DNA of 64,000 nucleotides from Liolophura sinensis (taxonomy: Eukaryota > Mollusca > Polyplacophora > Chitonida > Chitonidae), in contig NC_088307.1 of NCBI RefSeq assembly GCF_032854445.1, positions 13,824,001 through 13,888,000 of the forward strand, written 5' to 3'. The position numbers and the translations under genes are program-made. Under the pieces are notes generated by a model. It ran no database searches, had not been told where the DNA came from, and saw only the letters and a program-made list of their open reading frames with translations. Within the stretch, counting starts at the first letter, position 1. Each line of letters begins with the position of its first letter. This document shows, piece by piece, positions 28,001 to 40,000 of the stretch.

Positions 28001-31000
28001 ATGATTGTAGACTGCATTATTTTGTCACATTATAGTCACATTATATTCACCATGGGACTGTAAACAGTTTACGGGAATTATGCAATTCATTCAGTTCAAT
28101 TCTCAAAATTCATTGCTTCATTAAACATTAAAATCTAATCATCCCAATTCCTCAACCTTTTCGCATATAAAAAGAGCAGCTATCAGTGCATATTTATAAT
28201 TTGATTTGGGGAGACAAAACTACATTGGTTGGATCGGCCAATTTCAGGGCTTCACAAAAGTATAATGTTAACAGTCTACACAGGATAATGCCTTCAGAAT
28301 ATGCCCGGACAAAGACCTTGCAAAAAGATAGAAGAATTGCAATACCATAAACAGTGTTTACAGCGACCCAAAATGCGACCCAAATTTTTTAAAATTGAAC
28401 GTGGGTTAACAGGGTGACTGCAGACTACATACATGTACATGTACACTCTGTGTTTCCCTGCTGCCAGCAGATTAGTATTTTTGATGTTGAACAAGATGCC
28501 CTTTGTGCTTGTCTGGCACACATGTAACTGTACCTACAAAATATACTGGGGGATTTTTTTTCTTCAGGATTTCAAATAGCCCATCAGTCATGTGGGCATG
28601 ACCTGGGGCAAACTGTGCATAAATGTAGTGTAGCCACTGTTGGTTAAGACACTTCTCAGGGACATATTATACTTGTAGAAGCTCTCATTCAATAACTGAT
28701 GTAGGCCATACTTGTTTGCTATTTTAGGGCAGAAAATTGGATTCTTTACATAGGATGGTATGTCATCACACACTGAGACTCCCGCTGTTTGACATTGTTA
28801 TAAAGTATATAGCACACATGTTCACTAGCTCTACAGCATAACAGAGAATATGAATCTGTGCCTAACATACATTGTGCAATAAATCTCCCCAGTGTACAAA
28901 TACAGCATGTCCAACAAGCAAGCTAGAATTTATAAACTGGTGCTGCTTGCTGTGTTAAAATGTGGAAGCCCAGTTGATCAAAAGTGTATTAGCTACAACT
29001 GGAATTAAATCAATTTTATAATAAAGATTTTTTGATGAATTCAACAGCCAATACAGCTGACCAAGGTCTAAAGTACAACAGCAGAAGGCTTAGTTCATAT
29101 TTAATATACTGTTATGCAATTATTTCTGGGCTAAGTACAAAATTGAGGACTTGGTTTAAAGTTTAATCTGGTATTAAGTCTTGTAACAGTTTTGAACAAC
29201 CAGGCCCTGGTTCATCATCTAGCAGCTACTGAATAACATATATTTTACACCAAGGCTGGGTTGTTCAAAACTGGTCTAACAATTAATATCAAAGTTAACT
29301 TTAAGCTAACTGTCCATTTATTTATTTATTTGATTGGTGTTTTACACCGTACTCAAGAATATTTCACTTATACGACGGCGGCCAGCATTATGACGGGTGG
29401 AAACCGGGCAGAGCCCAGGGGAAACCAACAACCATCTCCAGGTTGCTGACAGACCTTCCCACGTACAGCCGGAGAAGAAGCCAGCATGAGCTGGACTTGA
29501 ACTCACAGCGACCACAAGCTAACTATTCAATTTTGTGTAACAATATAATAAACACGAATTAAAACTCCTGCTGTTATACTATGACTTTGGAGAACTGCAT
29601 CGGCTGCTGAGTTTGGCTAAAAATTCAAACATAAAATCTAAATTAATACCACTATTAGCTAATACACTTTTGAATAACTGGGCCGAGCCTTTAGGGAACT
29701 CTTTTCAGGTAACTCTAGTTTTATTCTTTGTTTTGCAGGTGAGTTTACACTCAATAAAAGGGCTTCAAAATAAACTGAAAATCAACCTTTTTTGATGTTT
29801 CAGGATTTCCCAGTTTTAAAGGTTTTTTTGTCTCTATGATTAGAGGCTATATGCAAATGTTCCTTCAGACATGACAGTATTTCACGTGTACATGTACCTC
29901 TATGATTAGAGGGTATGTGCAAATGTTCCTTCAGACATGACTTAGTATTCCACATCTACATGTACCTCTATGATTAGAGGGTACATGCAAATGTTCGTTC
30001 AGACATGACTTAGTATTCCACGTGTACATGTACCTCTATGATTAGAGGCTATATGCAAATGTTCCTTCAGACATGACTGTATTCCACATCTACATGTACC
30101 TCTATGATTTGAGGGTATGTGCAAATGTTCCTTCAGACATGACTTACTATTTCATGTGTACATGTACCTCTATGATTAGAGGGTGTATGCAAATGTTCCT
30201 TCAGACATGACTTAGTATTCCACGTCTACATGTACCTCTATGATTAGAGGCTATATGCAAATGTTCCTTCAGACATGACTTAGTATTTCATGCATACATG
30301 TATCTCTATGATTACAGGCTATATGCAAATGTTCCTTCAGACATGACTTAGTATTCCACATGTACATGTACATGTACCTCTATGATTAGAGGGTATGTGC
30401 AAATGTCCCTTCAGACATGATTTCGTATTCCACGTGTACATGTACCTCTTTTATTAGAGGGTGTGTATGCAAATGTTCCTTCAGACATGACTTAGTATTC
30501 CACGCGTACATGTACTCCTATGATTAGAGGCTATATGGAAATGTTCCTTCAGAAAATGACTTAGTATTCCACATCTACATGTACCTCTATGATTAGAGGC
30601 TATATGGAAATGTTCCTTCAGAAAATGACTTAGTATTCCACAAAAAAAATAGCCAGCCATATTATACGTACATTTACACAGAATTTTTACATGTTGTCCT
30701 CGACAGAGCACCTAGAACAACTGTTACACAGCATCCTCTATATACACTTACATGAATTCTGTGTGTAAAAACCATTGCACTGATAAAATACAATCCGGGT
30801 TTTTATTTAGAATTAGAGAAGGAAGTCAGAGTTTAAAAGTAGGTGGCTGAATTGAAAGTAATTACATGTATGCCTCAATTACTACTGATTTAAACGGTAA
30901 GAATATTCAAAATAGGCAGGTACGGGGATGACAGTAGACAGCCGTCCGAAGCCTGCTACTTGCCCTTTTTGAACACCCTGTACAATAATCTGAAGTAAGC

Positions 31001-34000
31001 TGGGTATATACAGCAATGACGGAACATTTTCTTTATTATATCATGCTGGAAGACGGCTATTCATTTATTACACCATAAAACACAGCCAATTAATATGTGC
31101 CTTACTGTTTGACTGGAAACATCAAGTTAAACCACAATAGTGACCGTTCTCTGGTAATTTCACCATGAACTGTATGCGTGACTTTGCAGGATGTGTCAAT
31201 TAATATCAATAGTGAGGTCAGGCGTACTTTAGCACACATCTTCTTTTTTTTTTAATTTTATTATTTATTATATGCCACATTTCTGTAGCCTTGAATCAAA
31301 TGATTACAAAATGACTCATTCAGGTATCCTTATTCCTCAACATTTTCGCACATGAATAAGCAACTTTCAGTGCAATTTATGCACATTTTTAATTTGATTT
31401 TGGAGAGAAAACTGCATTGGTTGGATTGGCCAGTTTCAGGGCTTCACAAGAAATATAATTTAATCAGTCAACACAGAATAATGCCTTCAGAATATGCTTG
31501 AATAAACACCTTGGAAACTTGAGAAATGGTTGAAGAATTACAGTATATGTCTGTGTATACACATTGTTTGATATATACATACGTGATTTCAAACACTGAA
31601 TGCAAAGACTCTCTGTTCAGATTGTGTTATCTGCGTGGAAATTGGACAAACTACATGTACTTCACACAATCTGGCCCTTTACATTACATTGTAAAATCAA
31701 AGACACGTTTATTTATTGTTTAGCCTGTTTTAATAACTTCTTCATGCCCGTCAAAGAAACGTATAAACAGACTGTATTAATCATATGTCCTGTACATTAA
31801 TATTGGTTCTTGCACAGATTTGAAATTTCACATTCAAAGCTTAGTTAACATTTTCGTCCAGCATATAAAATATGTTTGACTTGTTGTATCTGGCTCTTTG
31901 AAACTGGATTCTCCTGAATGAAAACTCTGAGTTTCATGTGAAGTTCAAAATTTCACATTTAAATGTGTAAAATACAACTATAATAATACACATTTGAAAA
32001 AAGTCCTAAAAGTGAAATAATTTAGACTTGCAAATTTGTTCGCTTGAAAAATTTAAGCAGTTTGCAATGTTCAGTTTATATGGACATGTACATTATAAAT
32101 AAGTGGTACACTGTAGCTACTGTTTTGAGTACCATGGCAGTCTGAGCAATCAAAATATTATGTATTTAGTTATTTCTTTGATTGGTGTTTTACGCCGTAC
32201 TCAAGAATATTTCACTTATATGACAGTGGCTAGCATTATGGTGGGAGGAAACCAGGTAAAGCCTCGGGGGGAAACCCACAACCATTTCCAGGTTGCTGGC
32301 AGACCATCCCACGTACACCTGAAGAGGAAGCCAGCCTGAGCTGGACCTGAACTCACAACGACTGCATTGGTGAGAAGCTATTAGGTCATTACCATGCAAT
32401 AATGTGCCAACCAATTGAGCCACTCCAACCAAAAATCAGGACATAAGGATATGTACAGGTACATGTATGTTATCTTGCTGACATATGAATTCTGTTATAG
32501 GTGTCGTCTATTATGGCTAAACAATACGTGTAACTGTCGAGTTGTCTGTGTGCATACAATAGGATTCCATAGACATTCAATACAGCAGATGGCCAAAAAC
32601 ACATTACCGTAAAGTCCCTAGTAGTTTGACAGTCACAGAAATTTTCAGAGCAGCTCCCTTTAAATGCTACATGATGTCGGATGTTTAATATAAGCACATG
32701 CATCAGAAGGACAGCTTTACATTCTTTTTTGCTTGAATTCATCATTTATGAACTTCAGTTTTCTCTTTCAAAAAAAAAAACAAAAACACACACACGCACA
32801 CAAAATTAAGTAAGAACCGCCCAAAATATTTTGTGCACAATACATCCTCAAATGCTGCCTCACTGGAACACAATGCTGAAGACACCGGACACAATGCTTT
32901 AACAAGTCAGATGAGAACATACATGTACCTTACCCTAACCTCTAATTCTGTATCCCTTTCACCCACCTCTTGACCAACTGAGCAATACTTTAAAACATTC
33001 TGAGAGAACTATGTGCTGTAGTGTGATAAATGTCAGACTTTTACATGTATGAACACATCATAAGTGACACAATGTCCACTGAAAAAACTGCTTCAGAGGT
33101 TTAAAAGGTTGAATATTTACATTATACTTACCCTAATTCTTCTCAAATTCAGGACAGATATTAGAAGTGTTGAAAGTAGAATATTACATTTCTTTACCAG
33201 CCTTTTTGAAAAGATATGAGTATGTTATTCATAAGATGGTCTAACCATGTGAGAAAAAAGAAACTCAATATTTCTGCTAGAATTACATATATTGGCTAAA
33301 ATGAGCTCGTGTCCCAAAATTTAGAAGAAATAGGTAAATGTATATATATCCTAAATGCCAACTAAAGGTGTACATGTACCAAGACTGCCAATGAAGTTTA
33401 TACTTTAATTCTTCAACATTCTCACATGTTTAAAGCTGTTTATTCAAGCTTATTCTGATGGTATTATTCTGTGTTAACTGATAAAATTTATACTTTTCTG
33501 TGAAGCCCTGAAACAGACCAATTCAACCAATACAGTTTTGTCTCCAATATATAATTAAAAATGTGAATAAATTGCACTAAATTTTTCATATGCGAAAAAG
33601 TTGGGGAATTACGGCATATTAATAAGTAATGGATACAAGTACATGACCCAACTGGAGACTCACACATGCGTACAAGGTCTGTTCATATTTACATAGGTGG
33701 ATGCTCTAACCTTTAGGCAACCACAGTGCAGACAAATACTGAAAGTGAAAGTAAACATCCACATATTTACAGACTATCGCTTCGCATGATTTTGTAAAAT
33801 TTTTAGTGTAGGAAACCAATGCATATTATTGTGTAGTGAGTTGGTGACATGACATTCTGATTATACCAATTACTGTGGTTGGTGACATGACATTCTGATT
33901 ATACCAATTACTGTGGTTGGTGACGTGACATTCTGATTATACCAATTACTAGGGTTGGTGATGTGACATTCTGATTGTACCAATTACTGTGGTTGGTGAT

Positions 34001-37000
34001 GTGACATTCTGATTATACCAATTACTGTGGTTGGTGACATGACATTCTGATTATACCAATTACTAGGGTTGGTGATGTGACATTCTGATTGTACCAATTA
34101 CTGTGGTTGGTGATGTGACATTCTGATTGTACCAATTACTGCAGTTGGTGATGTGACATTCCAATAGTACCAATTACTGTGGATGGTGATGTGACGTTCT
34201 GATTGTACCAATTACTGTGGTTGGTAACATGACATTCTGATTGTACCAATTACTGTGGTTGGTGACATGACATTCTGATTGTACCAATTACTGTGGCTGG
34301 TGATGTGACATTCTGATTGTACCAATTACTGTGGTAGGTGATGTGACATTCTGATTGTACCAATTACTGTGGATGGTGATGTGACGTTCTGATTGTACCA
34401 ATTACTGTGGTAGGTGATGTGACATTCTGATTATACCAATTACTGTGGTTGGTGATGTGACATTCTGATTGTACCAATTACTGTGGCTGGTGACGTGACA
34501 TTCTGATTGTACCAATTACTGCAGTTGGTGATGTGACATTCTGATTGTACCAATTACTGTGGCTGGTGATGTGACATTCTGATTATACCAATTACTGTGG
34601 CTGGTGATGTGACATTCTGATTGTACCAATTACTGTGGTTGGTGACGTGACATTCTGATTGTACCAATTACTGCAGTTGGTGATGTGACATTCTGATTGT
34701 ACCAATTACTGTGGCTGGTGATGTGACATTCTGATTATACCAATTACTGTGACTGGTGATGTGACATTCTGATTGTACCAATTACTGTGGCTGGTGATGT
34801 GACATTCTGATTATACCAATTACTGTGGCTGGTGACGTGACATTCTGATTGTACCAATTACTGCAGTTGGTGATGTGACATTCTGATTGTACCAATTACT
34901 GTGGCTGGTGATGTGACATTCTGATTATACCAATTACTGTGGCTGGTGATGTGACATTCTGATTATACCAATTACTGTGGCTGGTGATGTGACATTCTGA
35001 TTGTACCAATTACTGTGGCTGGTGATGTGACATTCTGATTATACCAATTACTGTGGCTGGTGACGTGACATTCTGATTGTACCAATTACTGCAGTTGGTG
35101 ATGTGACATTCTGATTGTACCAATTACTGTGGCTGGTGATGTGACATTCTGATTATACCAATTACTGTGGCTGGTGATGTGACATTCTGATTGTACCAAT
35201 TACTGTGGCTGGTGATGTGACATTCTGATTATACCAATTACTGTGGCTGGTGACGTGACATTCTGATTGTACCAATTACTGCAGTTGGTGATGTGACATT
35301 CTGATTGTACCAATTACTGTGGCTGGTGATGTGACATTCTGATTATACCAATTACTGTGGCTGGTGATGTGACATTCTGATTGTACCAATTACTGTGGTT
35401 GGTGACGTGACATTCTGATTGTACCAATTACTGCGGTTGGTGATGTGACATTCTGATTGTACCAATTACTGTGGTTGGTGATGTGACATTCTGATTGTAC
35501 CAATTACTGTGGTTGGTGATGTGACATTCTGATTGTACCAATTACTGTGGTTGGTGACGTGACATTCCAATAGTATCAATTACTGTGGATGGTGATGTGA
35601 CATTCTGATTGTACCAATTACTATGGTTAGTGACGTGACATTCTGATTGTACCAATTACTGTGGTTGGTGACGTGACATTCCGATTGTACTGACTGTACC
35701 AATTACTGTACGTGTACATGAAGACTGCAGTGCACACATATCACTGACTGCAAGACATGTAACAACACAATACGTACTGTGCATGCGTACCCTCTGTACC
35801 ATTCCAGGCCTCACCAATATTTGCACTCATTCCGACAGCATAGCCTAGGGTGCCATTAAACTAAAAGCCTACATTTCATTAGGCTGGCTACTAATTAGCT
35901 GTTCAGATCAAATTACAGACCTCTACGCAATGTGGAGATGACATAAACCATCTCCAGTTTAGAACAGCTTGGCACTATGCCAATATCGAAAGCAATGTGT
36001 AAAGTTATAACCTAGCATGTCTTGTCAACCTCATGCAATGCTCAAGATTTGGTATACATTCCTGAACAATTCAGTAATATGCCAGCCTTCAGCGAGGCTT
36101 TGGAATATATTACTGTGTAATTTTATTTATTTATTAAAAAAAAAAAATGATTGTTGTTTTTATGGTTCAGAGAAGAATATATGCGCAATGATTAGTGAAT
36201 CACCCATCTTGGGAGTTCAGTAGAAGACAATAGGTATACATATATAATATATATGAATGTCCCTACGGCAGCCAGTAACACAGACACATACACATCGAAT
36301 ACCCCTTTCTGTGAACACATACATGTACATGTAAAAGCACCATGGCTGAATCCACAGATTTCATGACATCCAGCTTAACCTTGCACAGGCAGGCAGATAA
36401 TCACAATGTCACATGAGCAGTGGTGTTAATGAGAGACATGACGAGATCACAGCCAGCAGTTAATCCCCGGGGTACATGTATAGAACAGCCAGTACATCAG
36501 GCATGTCTCTGGTATATACATATACATATACATATTGGTCTGTGCATAGCATATGATATTCATCAAAGGAGACTAAGAGAAATCATAAATCTTCTTAACA
36601 CGGGGTAGTGAAATCAATACATACTGTTACAGGCTTGTAAATGTGCTGAGAAACAAAGTCTTACAGTACATAATTTCATTTCCTATGAGTCAGTGACATG
36701 TGATTTTAGTGTGCCTCTATTAGGCACAGAAGAGCAGATGTGAATATGCAGTGGTTGTCACAGCCTTAGGCCATACACTCAAGAAATAAATCTCTTATCA
36801 AATTTAATAGATTATTATAACACTGCTGTGAGTTCAAGTCTAGCTCATGCTGGCTTCCTCTTCGGCCATAAGTGGGAAGGTCTGTCAGCAACCTGCGGAT
36901 GGCCGTGGGTTTCCCCCGGGCTCTGCCCAGTTTCCACCCACCAAAATACTGGCCGCCGTTGTATAAGTGAAATATTCTTGAGTACGGCGTAAAACACCAA

Positions 37001-40000
37001 TCAAATTAATAAATAAATAAATAAATACTATAACGCAATATTCTGTCATATTCAACTGTTAGTCTACCTGTAACAGAATGTTTTTGATGAATTAACAGAA
37101 CATGTGCGTTATATTTAAAAGAATAATCTGCCACAATAACAGAATACATTCTTGATTAATTTTTCGAGTGTACCCATGCAGTTGATTTTGCGATTTATCG
37201 TCTTCAGTTTTTGTACAAATCTATGGGTGAATACTGAAAACACAGATGACACAGGAGCATTTTAACACCCATTATTGTGTTGTATCAGTATTATATTATC
37301 AGTATCATTTAATACCATTATCGGTATCATTTAATACCATTATCGGTATCATTTAATACCATTATCGGTAATCTTGAAATCAACGGTAATTCTGCCGACA
37401 CACGAATGGTGAAGCATAAAAGGAAACTGTAACTCTTCCGACACAATAATTACACGACATCTACATGTAAATATTTACAATTCATCCTATTTCTCTGGTG
37501 TGTCCGTTTTGTGTGTTAATGGTCTCATGTTCGACTGCAAATTCCTTGTGTGAAAAAGCTACGTATGTGACAGAAAAACCATTTTAGGTCTCTGAACCTA
37601 AAATGGTGATTGGCAAGAAGCAAGAGATTAACTCAGCACATACGGTCTATTTTAATTTGGACATTAATGGATTATTCAGATACTGGTATACCAATCAGCC
37701 TCCACTAGTTTTTGTGTTTTTAGGGCAAAGCCAAAATAAATAAATCTGGAAATGGAAGAAAAACAAAACTGAAAATCCACCTTTCTATTGTGTTCAATAT
37801 TGATGTTTTCTTATTTTTATGATTTTCATGTTTTCCATGGCCTTCAGATCAAGCAAATATGTCTACAACAGGATAGATTGTTGAGATGGTCCACATTTCC
37901 ACAAATCAGACGATTTTCAGTTTCATACCCTCCTCGAACATCAAGGAAAAGATTTATTCTGCACATACAACAACAACTTATTTATTTATGTACTTATTTG
38001 ATTGATATTTTACGCTGTACTCAATAATATTTCACTTATACGACAGTGACCAGCGTTATGGTGGTAGGAAACCGAGCAGGGCCCACAGGAACCCACAATC
38101 ATCCGCAGGTTGCTGCCAGACTGTCCCACGTCCAGAGAGGAAGCCTGCAGGAGCTGGCATTGAACTCCTGGCGACCGCATTGATGGGAGGCTCCTGGGTC
38201 ATTGCGTCATGCTGGCGTGCTAACACCCTCGATCATAGAGGCCTCTAACAGCAACTTACATTGGTGTGGCCTTACTACACCTGTATGAACATTCAAAATA
38301 AATTACATAATCGTGTACGCTGATTCTAAATATTCACACAACTTAACACCAAATATATATAAATTCACAGACATGCGTTATTTCATTTATACACATGTAG
38401 TTTTAAATCTCTACGCTGGGATAAATTCAGGGCAACATTGCTGAAGTTGTTTCATGCCGTGCAATTAATGTACAAGTGACATTATCAACTCGTGTACATG
38501 TACACTGCAGCGCCAACACGGCCTACCCACTCTAGTGTGGTTATGTCTGAACAATTGATGCACAGGGTGTACATGTACAACATTGTCCACTGCAGTGCCA
38601 ACACAGCCTACCCACTCTACTGTGGTTATCTCTGGACAATAGGTACACAGATTGTACATGTATCTGTGTACACGTTAATGCACGCCATTATGAAAGGACG
38701 TATGGTATTGTTTATTTATAATTTATTTATTATTTGTTATTTATTTGATTTTTGTTTTACGCCATACTCAAGATTATTTCACTTATACGACGACGACCAG
38801 CATTATGGTGGGAGGAAACCGGGCAGAGCCTGGGAGAAACCCAAAACCATCCGCAGGGTGCTGGCAGACCTTCCCATGTACGGTTTTATTTATTTATAAA
38901 TTTATACATTAACATATTTGATTGGCGTTTACACCATGCTAAATAAAACTTCACTTAATACAATACTAATAATTATAGGGGACTAAAACCGGACAGGGTC
39001 CAAAGGAAACCCATGGCATACAATGGCATACATATAAGGATGGACAATTATCTACGGTGAGGAAAGTAATGAAAACGATGATGACTACTTTAATATCAGG
39101 ACATTTGAATGGGGAAACAGTTTAATGCCACATTCATGGTATTTGAACCATATCATTTAGAACATTTGATAGTTAAGAACAGAAGGCACATCTGCATTCC
39201 TGGCTCTGCATTACTGTATGGACTCAACACAACAGTCGTGGTCAAATTAGCACCCAGTCACGGCCAGTGGCCTTTGAAGTCTGAGGCTAAAGCTGCTGTC
39301 TACAGCTACGATAAAGGTTACACCTTCTATTTCATAATTTCAACTTCTTTACTGGTGTTGCTACATGTTAGCATGAATGGGTTAGGCCATTTGTAATCTC
39401 CAATATAGAATTTGAATGAAACAGAGATTTCAAGTCGCCAGCATGCCTCCCTATGTTACGGGATGAACCATTAACAGTGAAAATTAACATCCAGCTCTAA
39501 TCTATTTCAACATATTACAATTTTTCGAGTTGAACAAAGGTGGCCATCTGAAATGCCCATGTGGCTTATTTCCATTATACTCCCCTCGGCCTCCGTAGCA
39601 TAAGTGAAAAAATTCTCCACAAGTACAGCATAAAAACACAAATCAAATAAATAAATATTTCACGACATATGAGTGGCAGTAATCAGTTGAAGCCTTTCGA
39701 TGTTAGTACCACCAGACCCCGAACATCTTGACATCCATATAAGTTACACTCCCTGGTAAATGTACCTGTGTATTAGCATACAGGTGCGATGTGTGTGTGT
39801 GTATGTGTGTGTGTGAAAATCCCGCTACATATCAAGTGTTATCTAAACTCTGTACAGCACAATATGTATGTTAGATGATACTTATATTATGATAATCTTT
39901 GTCAGGCTAACCTGACTATGACTGACACATTTATGTCGTGTTCAAAATTTACACGTACTACATGTAGCTGTACATGTCAAGCTTTGGGAAGATTAGCATT

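Noticed and set aside
33836-35708. Regular short direct repeats resembling a CRISPR array
   Set aside because: Units are directly adjacent, with no unique spacers, and the context is an animal intron.
39109-39396. A 95-codon plus-strand ORF with a hydrophobic end
   Set aside because: No family resemblance and no splice or promoter context; chance ORF or old repeat remains.
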